DNA of 35,972 bases from Salinivirgaceae bacterium (GCA_017551905.1 JAFZKK010000059.1:1-35972); one strand, 5' to 3'; positions 24,570 through 32,615 are shown, counted from the first letter of the stretch. Notes: generated by a model from the letters alone, not told the origin. Numbers and translations: made by a program.

Positions 24570-25364
24570 TTGCAAATAGTTGACAAGAATTTCGACAACG
24601 GCAACCCGTTCGACTTTGGGCGGACATCGGCCGACTATGCCAAGTACCGCGATGTTTATCCGCCAGAGTTTTACAACAAACTCGTTGAGCTGAACATTGG
24701 TGTCAAAGGCCAAAAAATCTTGGATTTAGGCACTGGAACAGGCGTTTTACCACGGAACATGTATAAGTTTGGCGGAGAGTGGATTGGTACGGATATATCT
24801 GAAAATCAGATAAGATATGCCGAAAAACTTTCGCGTGAAGCGGGAATGAAAATCGATTATCAGGTTTCGGCATCGGAGGAGCTTGACTTTCCCGAAAAAT
24901 CTTTCAATGTGGTAACCGCTTGCCAATGCTTCATGTATTTCGACAAGAAAATCATTGTTCCAAAAATCCATAAATGGTTGAAAACGAATGGGCATTTAGC
25001 CGTTTTGTTTATGGCATGGCTCCCCGACGAAAGTGCGATTGCTACAAAGAGTGAGGAGCTTGTGCTGAAATACAATCCCGATTGGAGCGGTGCGCATTGG
25101 AAACGAAACCCTGTGGTTGAGCCTGATTGGGCAAACGGCTTTTTCAGTTTAGCCAACGCCGTAGCCTTCGATGTGCCAGTCCGATTCACAAGAGAGACTT
25201 GGCACGGACGAATAAAATCGTGCCGCGGAATTGGTGCGTCATCGCTCACCGAAGTCGAAATTGCAAATTGGGAGAAAGAACACAGGGAGTTTCTAAGAAC
25301 AGTTCCCGAACAATTTGATATTCTGCATTATGTAACGATTATGGATTTGCGGAAGAAAGAATAA
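24570..25364 (+). CDS. Class I SAM-dependent methyltransferase
   Basis: A protein of 264 residues if translation starts at the TTG at 24570; no ATG is available between the SDR stop (24543-24545) and the conserved motifs. SAM motif I is ILDLGTGTGVLP (about residues 50-61), followed by WIGTDISENQIRYAEKLS (motif II) and the SFNVVTACQCFMYFD segment typical of Methyltransf_11-type enzymes. The substrate is unknown; relatives act on small molecules. It lies in the same frame as the SDR gene, 24 bp apart, and DUF3781 follows 5 bp after its end. The start codon assignment is uncertain, the family sure. Confidence 0.85.
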   Translation: MQIVDKNFDNGNPFDFGRTSADYAKYRDVYPPEFYNKLVELNIGVKGQKILDLGTGTGVLPRNMYKFGGEWIGTDISENQIRYAEKLSREAGMKIDYQVSASEELDFPEKSFNVVTACQCFMYFDKKIIVPKIHKWLKTNGHLAVLFMAWLPDESAIATKSEELVLKYNPDWSGAHWKRNPVVEPDWANGFFSLANAVAFDVPVRFTRETWHGRIKSCRGIGASSLTEVEIANWEKEHREFLRTVPEQFDILHYVTIMDLRKKE

Positions 25365-25369
25365 TACTT

Positions 25370-25630
25370 ATGGAAACCGGCACAACCTGTAATCCCGAGA
25401 TATTGCTGAAAAACATCAGCAAAATCCATACAACCCCGATGGGTGTTGACAGAATCAAACGCAATCTGCACCTATCTGATATTGATGTGGTTGATTATTG
25501 CAAAAAACTGATTTCATCTCCCGAATGCAAAATCTTCAGACAAGGCAAAAACTGGTACTGCGAGATTGACAGCACCATAATCACCGTCAACGCAAAGAGT
25601 TACACAATTATAACGGCACATAGGAAGTGA
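25370..25630 (+). CDS. DUF3781 family small protein
   Basis: A protein of 86 residues recognised as DUF3781 from the pattern of an N-terminal helix with a paired GVDRIKRNL motif, DVVDYCKKLI, then GKNWYCEIDSTIITVNAKSYTIITA forming a small beta sheet. No catalytic motif is visible and the family function is unknown. It lies 5 bp after the methyltransferase and closes the four-gene unit started by the XRE-zinc ribbon regulator. Cytoplasmic. Confidence 0.75.
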   Translation: METGTTCNPEILLKNISKIHTTPMGVDRIKRNLHLSDIDVVDYCKKLISSPECKIFRQGKNWYCEIDSTIITVNAKSYTIITAHRK

Positions 25631-25727
25631 CCTTGCTTCGGATAATATTCCCTCAAAAAAATCGCCCAAACACCATAAACAACAGGAATTTATATTATCT
25701 TGCTTTGTCATTATAAAACAAACCATT

Positions 25728-26837
25728 ATGAAAAATTCATTCTTATTTTTAGCTACTGCATGCACAATGATTGCGTGCACAAGCAACAATGCGAACTACA
25801 ATGTAACAGGCAACAACGCAACTCAAAACGGAGTTGCCGTGTACTTGTTCGACCCGATTAGCCAAACGCGCATCGACAGCACTGTTATCGACAACGGCAC
25901 ATTCAAAATGAAGGGCAAAGCCGAAAAGAATGCATTTCTGCTGGTTAACATCGAAGGCAACGATTGGTGGTTCGCGTTCTTTAACGATGGCGAGCCCGTG
26001 CAGATTAACGTCGCCGACAGCACACTTTCAGGCTCTGCGCTCAACTGCAAACTAACGGAGTGTGACAAACGCGATAGAAATGCATACGCCGAGTATTACC
26101 GAACTATTGTTGTGGAAGTGAATTCTGTCCCTGAAAACGAGCGTATCGCCCGTCAGTCGGAAATAATGTCGCTTTATCAGACGGCTCTCAAGAAATATTC
26201 CGATTTCTATATTGCTATGATTGAGGAGAATATGGATAATCTGATTCCTGTCGCCTTCATCGAAAGAATCCCGTCGATGGTTGGTGAATACAAGTTCGAC
26301 CAACTTATGGAATCCGGTGCGCAATTCACCAAACACCCTTATGTGCTTAACTTTAAGCGCATATTGGAAGAAAACAATGCCAAAAGGAAAGAGGCGATGG
26401 CAAAAGTTCAAGATATTGTCGGACAAAAATTCATCGACCTTGAAGAACCCGATGCCGATGGTGTTGTTCATAAACTAAGCGAGTATGCAGGCAACGGCAA
26501 GTGGGTGCTGGTTGATTTTTGGGCATCGTGGTGCGGTCCATGCAAAAACGAGATGCCATACGTTATTGATGCCTATAAGAAATATCACGACAAAGGCTTC
26601 GACATTGTTGGCTTATCGTTTGATAATGACAAAGATGCTTGGCTGCAGGCAATCACCGATTGGGAAATGCCGTGGATTCACCTATCCGACATGAAACAGT
26701 GGAAGAGTGTGGCTCAAAAAGTGTACACCGTCATGGGCATTCCCGACAACATATTGATTTCTCCTGACGGGATTATAGTTGCCCGCGGACTGCGAGGCAA
26801 AGAATTAGAAAACAAACTCGCTGAAATCTTCAATTAA
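25728..26837 (+). CDS. Thioredoxin-domain lipoprotein (TlpA/DUF4369-like)
   Basis: A protein of 369 residues. The lipobox MIAC with C17 and the preceding hydrophobic stretch predict a lipoprotein exported to the cell envelope. Residues about 24-120 resemble the DUF4369 beta-domain (YNVTGNN, GVAVYLFDP, STVIDNGTFKMKG). A helical region follows. Residues about 235-369 are a TlpA-like thioredoxin fold with WCGPC (W268-C272) and the cis-proline region MGIPDNILI. It likely reduces or oxidises disulfides, or works on thiol metabolites, in the periplasm. It follows DUF3781 by about 97 bp with no clear terminator, and the exported nitroreductase comes 33 bp later. Confidence 0.88.
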   Translation: MKNSFLFLATACTMIACTSNNANYNVTGNNATQNGVAVYLFDPISQTRIDSTVIDNGTFKMKGKAEKNAFLLVNIEGNDWWFAFFNDGEPVQINVADSTLSGSALNCKLTECDKRDRNAYAEYYRTIVVEVNSVPENERIARQSEIMSLYQTALKKYSDFYIAMIEENMDNLIPVAFIERIPSMVGEYKFDQLMESGAQFTKHPYVLNFKRILEENNAKRKEAMAKVQDIVGQKFIDLEEPDADGVVHKLSEYAGNGKWVLVDFWASWCGPCKNEMPYVIDAYKKYHDKGFDIVGLSFDNDKDAWLQAITDWEMPWIHLSDMKQWKSVAQKVYTVMGIPDNILISPDGIIVARGLRGKELENKLAEIFN

Positions 26838-26870
26838 TTGTAAGTAATAAACCACTAAAATTCTAAGACG

Positions 26871-27500
26871 ATGAAAAAAGGTATTCTAACAATCTGTCTA
26901 TCAATTGCGACAGTGTGTGTAATGGCACAAGACGTAGTTAAACTCCCGGAACCCGACAAGAATGTTCCGATGACACTCTATCAGGCTCTGCAACAGCGCA
27001 AGTCAGTACGAGAATATAGCAGTAAGGACATCGACGATATGAAACTCAGCCAGTTGCTTTGGGCTGCGGTTGGCATCAACCGTCCCGACGGACACCTCAC
27101 CGCTCCCACAGCCGTTAACGCTCAGGACATTACCGTGTATGTATGCCGCAAAGACGGTGCGTATCTCTATGTGGCCAAAGACAACGCTTTGCAAAAAGTT
27201 TCCGACAAGGATTTGCGCAAAGAAGTCGCATCGGCACAGCAATTTGCCGCAGAAGCTCCTGTCAGCCTTGTAATTGTTACCGACAATGCGAAATTCCGCG
27301 GTGGCAGCACCAACGGCCCGACCATTTCGGGCGCAATTGATGCTGGTTATGTTAGTCAGAACATCGACCTTGCCTGCGAGGCTCTGGGACTTGTCACCGT
27401 TCCCCGCGCCACTATGGACAAAGATGCGCTGAAAAAAGAGTTAAAACTCACCGAGGCACAGAATCCGATTCTGAACCACCCTGTTGGTTATAAGAAATAA
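26871..27500 (+). CDS. Exported nitroreductase-family protein
   Basis: A protein of 209 residues. An N-terminal signal peptide (MKKGILTICLSIATVCVMA) is followed by a compact nitroreductase domain: ALQQRKSVREYSSKDI, LSQLLWAAVGINRPDG and the C-terminal NQ-type NPILNHPVGYKK. Most nitroreductases are cytoplasmic FMN enzymes, so export is noteworthy; the FMN-binding Arg in RKSVRE is present. The gene is 33 bp after the thioredoxin lipoprotein, and the two may act together on a periplasmic redox task. Substrate unknown. The SAP/DUF6434 gene begins 9 bp later. Confidence 0.88.
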   Translation: MKKGILTICLSIATVCVMAQDVVKLPEPDKNVPMTLYQALQQRKSVREYSSKDIDDMKLSQLLWAAVGINRPDGHLTAPTAVNAQDITVYVCRKDGAYLYVAKDNALQKVSDKDLRKEVASAQQFAAEAPVSLVIVTDNAKFRGGSTNGPTISGAIDAGYVSQNIDLACEALGLVTVPRATMDKDALKKELKLTEAQNPILNHPVGYKK

Positions 27501-27509
27501 TTCTGCCGC

Positions 27510-28115
27510 ATGCCACGCCCCAATTTCGCGCAAATAAAATCGTACGCTGAATTCAGCCGCTATTATTGGTACAGAGAAGAATTACAGCAGATTTGCAAGC
27601 AGTTGGGCATATCGTCGGCGGGCATGAAAACTGAATTATGCCACAATATCAAAGAGTATTTCAAAGGGAATCGGATTGTCGGGAGTCAGCCAAAACGAAG
27701 GATAAAACCCTCGGACTCTCCCCTTTCGCTCAATTCGGGATTGATTGACTGTGGCTTCACCTTTGGTCCTCGTTTTCGCGAATTCTTTGCTGAACAAACC
27801 GTAGTGAAGAATTTCAAATTCAACGTGGACATGGTGGCGACTGTGAAGAAAGTAAAGGAAGACAACGACAAATCATTCACACTCGGCGACCTACTCGATA
27901 TTTATTACGGCAAAAAGACATACGCTAAATACGACAACTCCGCCCTTCAGTGGAACAGCTTTGTTAAGGATTTCTGCGCAGACCCGAAAACTGCGCAGTT
28001 CCCTAACAAATTGAAAATAGCCGCTATACTATGGAGCGAAGTGAGGAACTCAACTCGAGAGAAAATCTACACACCCGACTTGCTGACAGAATTTGCCGAT
28101 AAAATAAGAATCTGA
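27510..28115 (+). CDS. SAP-domain / DUF6434 protein
   Basis: A protein of 201 residues. Residues about 1-55 form a SAP-like helix-extension-helix (ELQQICKQLGISSAGMKTELCHNI), a small nucleic-acid-binding fold. After a basic, Pro/Ser-rich linker (SQPKRRIKPSDSPLSL) comes the DUF6434-type region with IDCGFTFGPRFREFF and FTLGDLLDIYYGKK. No export signal is seen. Similar proteins are annotated SAP domain-containing; function is not established. It lies 9 bp after the nitroreductase and likely shares its transcript, although the two functions look unrelated. Family recognition is moderate. Confidence 0.72.
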   Translation: MPRPNFAQIKSYAEFSRYYWYREELQQICKQLGISSAGMKTELCHNIKEYFKGNRIVGSQPKRRIKPSDSPLSLNSGLIDCGFTFGPRFREFFAEQTVVKNFKFNVDMVATVKKVKEDNDKSFTLGDLLDIYYGKKTYAKYDNSALQWNSFVKDFCADPKTAQFPNKLKIAAILWSEVRNSTREKIYTPDLLTEFADKIRI

Positions 28116-28177
28116 AAAACACTGACACATTGTTCGAAGCGCTTCACTTTTATCTTTAAATTCTTTGTTTTAGGGTG

Positions 28178-28207
28178 TTGCATAATATTCAAAAAGAAGT
28201 AATTTCG
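28178..28207 (+). promoter_or_regulatory. Candidate rplS promoter (TTG-N19-TAATTTCG)
   Basis: TTG at 28178-28180 is followed after 19 nt by TAATTTCG (28200-28207), seven of eight positions of the -7 box. It would give a leader of about 80 nt before rplS, plausible for ribosomal-protein regulation; no known leader motif was recognised. Confidence 0.45.
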
Positions 28208-28293
28208 CAGCCGATTTACGATAATCTCTTTCAGTGACATGGGAGCCTGATACATTACGTAAACAAATTATTGATATTTAAATTTTTACTACA

Positions 28294-28662
28294 ATGGATT
28301 TAATGAAAATCGTAGAGAAGGAAATCGCTGCAGATAAATCCTTCCCTGAATTCAAAGCCGGTGACACAATCACTGTTAGCTACAAAATCAAAGAGGGTAA
28401 CAAAGAGCGTATCCAGCAATTCCGCGGCGTTGTTATCCAGCGCAGAGGAACAGGCGTAACTGCCACATTCACTGTTCGTAAAATGTCGGGCAACATTGGA
28501 GTTGAGCGTATCTTCCCAATCAACTCGCCGTTTATCGACAAAATCGAAGTGAACAAAGTTGGTTCAGTTCGCCGCGCACGTATCTTCTACTTCCGCGAGC
28601 TGACTGGTAAGAAGGCCAAAATCAAAGAGAAAAACATCAACTCAACAAAAGAGGCCGAATAA
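28294..28662 (+). CDS. rplS: 50S ribosomal protein bL19
   Basis: A protein of 122 residues with the bL19 core: [47 protein letters not shown] and [35 protein letters not shown]. The C-terminus carries a basic then acidic tail ([12 protein letters not shown]). It sits at the 30S-50S interface near bridge B8. It is single-gene here, with its own upstream promoter-like site and a strong terminator downstream. No trmD or rpsP neighbours, unlike in proteobacteria. Confidence 0.97.
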   Translation: MDLMKIVEKEIAADKSFPEFKAGDTITVSYKIKEGNKERIQQFRGVVIQRRGTGVTATFTVRKMSGNIGVERIFPINSPFIDKIEVNKVGSVRRARIFYFRELTGKKAKIKEKNINSTKEAE

Positions 28663-28684
28663 ATCAAGTTATTCGACAGCCAAC

Positions 28685-28714
28685 AAGCCCCGAGGTTTTC
28701 CTTGGGGCTTTTTT
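28685..28714 (+). terminator. Rho-independent terminator after rplS
   Basis: AAGCCCCGAGG (28685-28695) pairs with CCTTGGGGCTT (28700-28710) around a TTTT loop (one G-U pair), followed by TTTTTT. Confidence 0.92.
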
Positions 28715-28805
28715 GTTTTTCTTACTCGATTTCTTTCCTTCCGCCCCACCCCAAAATCTTGCTTTCAAAATCCTAATTCCTAAATTCGAAATCCTAAATA
28801 AAATT

Positions 28806-28813
28806 TACATTTG
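28806..28813 (+). promoter_or_regulatory. Candidate -7 box for rseC
   Basis: TACATTTG matches TAnnTTTG and ends 21 nt before the ATG at 28835. A TTCG is the closest -33-like sequence, spaced 17 nt or so, which is weak. Confidence 0.5.
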
Positions 28814-28834
28814 TGCCAACGAAAATTGTGGCAA

Positions 28835-29248
28835 ATGGCAGAGGCGACATTCTCGCAAAACGGCACTATTGAACATATCGGCGACGACGCCATAACCGTC
28901 CGCATCGACTGCAACTCGGCGTGCAGCGCGTGCCACTCGAAGGATTTGTGCCTGTCGGTGGACAAGGCTGTGAAGCACATCACCATTGAGCCCGACGGGC
29001 GCGTTTATGCCGTTGGACAGCAAGTGACGGTGTACAGTCAGCGGCAGTTGGCCTTCAAGGCGCTGTTCTGGGGCTACTTGGCGCCGCTGATTTTAGTGGT
29101 GGCGGTGTTGGCTGGGCTCGTTCTGGCGGGATTCTCGGAAGCGACGGCTGGCGGCATTGCAATTTTGGCGCTCGCGCCTTATTATTTGGTACTTTTTTTG
29201 CTTCGGAATCGAATGAAAAAAACGTTCGTTTTCAAAATTCAGAATTGA
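28835..29248 (+). CDS. rseC: RseC/SoxR-reducing-system protein
   Basis: A protein of 137 residues starting MAEATFSQNGTIEHIG (28835); an in-frame TTG further up lies within the promoter. A cysteine cluster (CNSACSACHSKDLC, spacing CX3CX2CX5C) lies near the N-terminus. Two transmembrane helices follow (ALFWGYLAPLILVVAVLAGL and GGIAILALAPYYLVLFLL) and a short basic tail. In E. coli RseC works with the Rsx (Rnf) complex to keep SoxR reduced; in Bacteroidota it commonly precedes rnfB. The start of rnfB is 191 bp downstream, with a separate promoter box in between, so RseC may be expressed on its own. The name is from context plus motif. Confidence 0.82.
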   Translation: MAEATFSQNGTIEHIGDDAITVRIDCNSACSACHSKDLCLSVDKAVKHITIEPDGRVYAVGQQVTVYSQRQLAFKALFWGYLAPLILVVAVLAGLVLAGFSEATAGGIAILALAPYYLVLFLLRNRMKKTFVFKIQN

Positions 29249-29280
29249 GAATTTAGAATTCAGAATACAATGAATTTGGG

Positions 29281-29345
29281 TTTAAGGTTTAACGGGTTTA
29301 ACAGGTTGAAAATGTTTACGTTTTCGGTTTTAGTTTACGTTCTTA
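29281..29345 (-). repeat. Hexamer-type intergenic array, copy C (inverted)
   Basis: Read on the minus strand, the unit contains AACGTAAACTAAAACC (29326-29341), identical over 16 nt to 18427-18442, plus AAAACGTAAAC (29314-29324) shared with both other arrays. Further left are GGTTTAACG/GGTTTAACA/GGTTGAAAA 9-mers on the plus strand. It sits upstream of the rnf promoter box. Confidence 0.75.
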
Positions 29346-29367
29346 TGCCTTATGCCTTTTTAACTTT

Positions 29368-29375
29368 TACATTTG
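29368..29375 (+). promoter_or_regulatory. Candidate -7 box for the rnf operon
   Basis: TACATTTG is a full match, 64 nt before the rnfB ATG. It is located between the inverted hexamer-type array and the palindrome at 29383. Confidence 0.55.
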
Positions 29376-29382
29376 CATCAAC

Positions 29383-29402
29383 AGACGCGGCACGCCACGT
29401 CT
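29383..29402. repeat. Imperfect 20-nt palindrome in the rnfB leader
   Basis: AGACGCGGCACGCCACGTCT reads nearly as its own complement. It lies downstream of the presumed -7 box, so it would be transcribed as a hairpin with wobble pairs in the 5' leader of rnfB. Similar short GC-rich palindromes recur between genes in Bacteroidota genomes, which suggests a repetitive extragenic element. Confidence 0.55.
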
Positions 29403-29439
29403 CTACAATGAACTTCTATAACTTATAACTTAAAATAAT

Positions 29440-30312
29440 ATGGAAATTGTTTTGTACAGTGTGATTGCTTTGGGCTTGCTGGGACTGGTGCTGGCCGCCG
29501 TCCTGTATGTTGTGGCCCAAAAATTCAAGGTACAAGAGGACCCGCGCATCGACGAGATTGTTGCCTTGCTGCCTGGTGCCAACTGTGGCGGCTGCGGCTA
29601 TCCTGGGTGTCGCGGTCTGGCAAGTGCCTTGGTATCGGCTTCCGACATTTCGGGCATCAAATGCCCCGCGTCGTCGGCCGAAACGCTTCAGAAAATCGGC
29701 AAGATTCTTGGACAGGAAGTTGTTGAAAGTGAGCCGAAAATTGCTGTTGTGCGCTGCAACGGCTCGTGTCAGAACCGCCCGAAGGCCAACAAGTACGACG
29801 GCGCCCCGTCGTGTGCCTTTGCCGCCACTCTGTCGGCTGGCGACACAGGTTGCAGTTTCGGCTGTCTTGGCCACGGCGACTGCGTTGCGGCCTGCCGTTT
29901 CGACGCCATCAGCATCAATCCCGAAACGGGCCTGCCTGTGGTTGACGAGACCAAATGCGTGGCGTGCGGCGCTTGCGCGAAGGCTTGTCCGAAGGGAATC
30001 ATCGAGATTCGCAACCGCGGCAAGAAAGACCGCCGTTTGTTTGTGTCGTGCGTGAACAAAGACAAAGGCGCTGTGGCCCGCAAGGCCTGCACGGCAGCCT
30101 GCATCGGGTGCGGAAAATGCGCCAAAGTGTGCGCCTTCGAGGCCATCACGGTTGAGAACAACGTGGCGTACATCGACTTTGAGAAGTGCAAAATGTGCCG
30201 CAAGTGCGCCGCCGAATGCCCGACGGGCGCCATCCACGAAGTGAACTTCCCGCCGCGTCCGCCAAAGGCAGAGGCCACCGAAGAGAAACAACCTGTACAA
30301 ACCAACGCATAG
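29440..30312 (+). CDS. rnfB: Rnf complex subunit RnfB
   Basis: A protein of 290 residues. An N-terminal membrane anchor (residues 3-26) precedes the four-cysteine cluster motif GANCGGCGYPGC plus IKC (C49, C52, C57, C75). A CX3C-type cluster near C144 (CSFGCLGHGDCVAAC) and ferredoxin motifs starting at C173 (CVACGACAKACP), C221 (CIGCGKCAKVC) and C250 (CKMCRKCAAECP) follow. RnfB takes electrons from ferredoxin and passes them to the other Rnf subunits at the inner membrane. The Pro-rich C-tail is unremarkable. It starts 12 bp ahead of rnfC and heads the BCDGEA operon. Confidence 0.95.
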   Translation: MEIVLYSVIALGLLGLVLAAVLYVVAQKFKVQEDPRIDEIVALLPGANCGGCGYPGCRGLASALVSASDISGIKCPASSAETLQKIGKILGQEVVESEPKIAVVRCNGSCQNRPKANKYDGAPSCAFAATLSAGDTGCSFGCLGHGDCVAACRFDAISINPETGLPVVDETKCVACGACAKACPKGIIEIRNRGKKDRRLFVSCVNKDKGAVARKACTAACIGCGKCAKVCAFEAITVENNVAYIDFEKCKMCRKCAAECPTGAIHEVNFPPRPPKAEATEEKQPVQTNA

Positions 30313-30324
30313 ACATCTACCAAT

Positions 30325-31656
30325 ATGTTCAAGACATTTAAAATAGGCGGTGTGCATCCTGAAGCCAACAAGCTGTCAGCCGCCAAAGCAATAGTAGGTG
30401 CACAATTGCCCAAAACGGCCGTGATACCGCTGGCGCAGCACATTGGCGCGCCCGCCAACGCCGTTGTTCAGAAGGGCGACAAGGTGAAAGTGGGCCAACT
30501 GATTGGCGAGGCCAACGGATTTGTGTCGGCCAACATCCACTCGTCGGTTTCGGGAACGGTGTCGAAGGTGGATTTGGCCGTTGACGTGGCTGGATTCAAG
30601 AAACCCGCCGTCTATATCGACGTTGAAGGCGACGAATGGCTCGAGACCATCGACCGCACGGACGCGCTTGTGACAGAAATCAAAGACGACGCCAAAACCA
30701 TCATCGGCAAGATTAAAGACGCTGGCATTGTGGGTATGGGCGGCGCAACGTTCCCCGCTCACGTCAAACTGTCGATTCCCGACGGCAAGAAGGCTGACTT
30801 CTTGATTATCAACGGCGTGGAATGCGAGCCGTACTTGACTGCCGACCATCGGCTTATGCTCGAGAAGAGCGCCGAACTGATTGTGGGCATCAAAATACTT
30901 ATGAAGGCCATCAACGTTGATAAGGCTTACATCGGCATTGAGGCCAACAAACCCGACGCCATCAGCAAACTGACTGACCTTTGCAAGAACGAGCAAGGCA
31001 TCGAGGTTGTTCCGCTTAAGTTGAAATATCCGCAAGGTGGTGAGAAACAGTTGATTAACGCCATTTCGGGCCGCGAGGTTCCATCGGGCAAACTGCCGAT
31101 TGACGCTGGCGCCGTGGTGCAGAACGTGGGCACCGCCTTTGCCGTTTACGAGGCCGTTCAGAAGAACAAACCGCTCATCGAGCGCATTGTGACGGTAACG
31201 GGCAAGACGGTCCGTGAGCCGTCGAACTTCCGCGCACGCATCGGCACCCCTGTGGCCGACCTGATTGCCGCTGCAGGCGGCGACCTTGAGGCGAGCGGAA
31301 AAGTCATCAGCGGCGGCCCAATGATGGGCAAGGCAATGACCAATCTGGAATCGACCGTCACAAAGGGCACGTCGGGACTGCTGCTTATGGCCGCCGACGA
31401 GTCGGAACGCGCCGCCGCAGGGCCGTGCATCCGCTGCGCAAAGTGTGTTGACGCCTGCCCAATGGGACTTGAGCCATACTTGCTTATGCAATACAGCCAA
31501 CGCCAAATGTGGGCCGAAGACGAAGCCAACCACATTATGGACTGCATTGAATGCGGCTGCTGCATTTTCTCGTGCCCTGCCAAACGGCCAATCCTTGACT
31601 ATGTGCGGTTGGGCAAAAACACTGTAGGTAAAATAATTAGAAGTAGAAAACAATAA
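30325..31656 (+). CDS. rnfC: Rnf complex subunit RnfC
   Basis: A protein of 443 residues. The central part has the NADH/FMN-binding fold of the Complex I 51-kDa family (GIVGMGGATFPAHVKL, INGVECEPYLTADHRLM, SGGPMMGKAM). Two C-terminal 4Fe-4S motifs start at C368 (CIRCAKCVDACP) and C407 (CIECGCCIFSCP). It exchanges electrons with NAD(H) on the cytoplasmic side. Its stop TAA shares its last base with the ATG of rnfD. No long Ala/Lys C-terminal extension as in some proteobacterial RnfC. Confidence 0.95.
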   Translation: MFKTFKIGGVHPEANKLSAAKAIVGAQLPKTAVIPLAQHIGAPANAVVQKGDKVKVGQLIGEANGFVSANIHSSVSGTVSKVDLAVDVAGFKKPAVYIDVEGDEWLETIDRTDALVTEIKDDAKTIIGKIKDAGIVGMGGATFPAHVKLSIPDGKKADFLIINGVECEPYLTADHRLMLEKSAELIVGIKILMKAINVDKAYIGIEANKPDAISKLTDLCKNEQGIEVVPLKLKYPQGGEKQLINAISGREVPSGKLPIDAGAVVQNVGTAFAVYEAVQKNKPLIERIVTVTGKTVREPSNFRARIGTPVADLIAAAGGDLEASGKVISGGPMMGKAMTNLESTVTKGTSGLLLMAADESERAAAGPCIRCAKCVDACPMGLEPYLLMQYSQRQMWAEDEANHIMDCIECGCCIFSCPAKRPILDYVRLGKNTVGKIIRSRKQ

Positions 31657-32615
31657 TGGGACAATTAGTTGTATCACCGTCGCCGCACGCTCGCAGTAGC
31701 GTTTCAACCCCGAACCTAATGTACGGGGTGATTGCGGCATTGCTTCCCGCGCTGGCCGTTTCAATCTTTTATTTCGGCATCGGGTCGCTTATTGTAACTC
31801 TCACATCGGTAGCGAGTTGCGTACTTTTCGAATATCTTATTCAGAAATTCCTGCTGAAACAGACGCCAACCATCTGCGACGGCTCGGCAATCCTGACGGG
31901 CTTGCTGCTGGCGTTCAACCTGCCGTCGAACCTGCCAATCGGCATAATAATAGTTGGTGCGGCATTCGCAATCGGCGTGGGCAAAATGGCCTTCGGCGGC
32001 CTTGGGCAGAACCTGTTCAACCCCGCGCTGGCTGGCCGTGTGTTCCTGCTCATCTCGTTCCCCGTGCAAATGACCACCTGGCCTGTGCCACAGGGACTTG
32101 CAACCAATTACATCGACGCCGAAACGGGCGCCACAACGCTGAATATGCTGAAAAACCACTTCGGCAACGTGGCCGACGCGTCGCAAATGTTCCTTGGAAA
32201 TATGGGCGGCTCGCTTGGCGAGGTTTCGGCTCTGGCGCTGCTCATCGGCTTTGGCTGGCTGCTCTACAAGCGCATCATCACCTGGCACATTCCCGTCACC
32301 ATTTTCGCGACAGTGTTTGTGTTTCAAGGAATCTTGTATCTGGCTGACCCCGTGCAATTTGCAACGCCCGTTCAGCATCTTTTGGCTGGCGGCTTAATGC
32401 TTGGCGCGATATTTATGGCCACCGATTATGTGACATCGCCTATGAGCGTGAACGGCAAGATTGTGTATGCCATCGGAATTGGTGTTATTACAGTGGTAAT
32501 CAGAAACTTCGGCGCGTTCCCTGAAGGAATGTCGTTCGCCATTCTGATTATGAACGCCTTCACACCGCTCATCAACAATTACATTAAACCAAAACGATTC
32601 GGGGAGGTAAAATAA
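31656..32615 (+). CDS. rnfD: Rnf complex subunit RnfD (flavinylated)
   Basis: A protein of 319 residues with about nine or ten membrane helices. The motif TGATTL places the covalently FMN-bearing threonine at T160 (T157-G158-A159-T160), equivalent to the SGAT motif of RnfD/NqrB. LFNPALAGRVFL and ILTGLLLAFNLPSNLP are further landmarks. It forms the membrane path of the ion-pumping complex. An ApbE-type flavin transferase would be needed; none is in this window. The ATG overlaps the rnfC stop by one base, and its own stop overlaps the rnfG ATG by one base. Confidence 0.94.
   Translation: MGQLVVSPSPHARSSVSTPNLMYGVIAALLPALAVSIFYFGIGSLIVTLTSVASCVLFEYLIQKFLLKQTPTICDGSAILTGLLLAFNLPSNLPIGIIIVGAAFAIGVGKMAFGGLGQNLFNPALAGRVFLLISFPVQMTTWPVPQGLATNYIDAETGATTLNMLKNHFGNVADASQMFLGNMGGSLGEVSALALLIGFGWLLYKRIITWHIPVTIFATVFVFQGILYLADPVQFATPVQHLLAGGLMLGAIFMATDYVTSPMSVNGKIVYAIGIGVITVVIRNFGAFPEGMSFAILIMNAFTPLINNYIKPKRFGEVK
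32601..32607 (+). promoter_or_regulatory. Unusually strong Shine-Dalgarno site before rnfG
   Basis: GGGGAGG ends 7 nt before the rnfG ATG, an ideal spacing, inside the last codons of rnfD. Most genes in this window have no such site, as expected for the phylum. Confidence 0.6.

Noticed and set aside
30376..31764. Long (462-residue) minus-strand open frame opposite rnfC
   Set aside because: It is antisense to a perfectly recognisable rnfC with all cysteine motifs, and its His/Asn/Ala-rich translation fits no family. A similar frame opposite rnfB (29416-30357) was rejected for the same reason.
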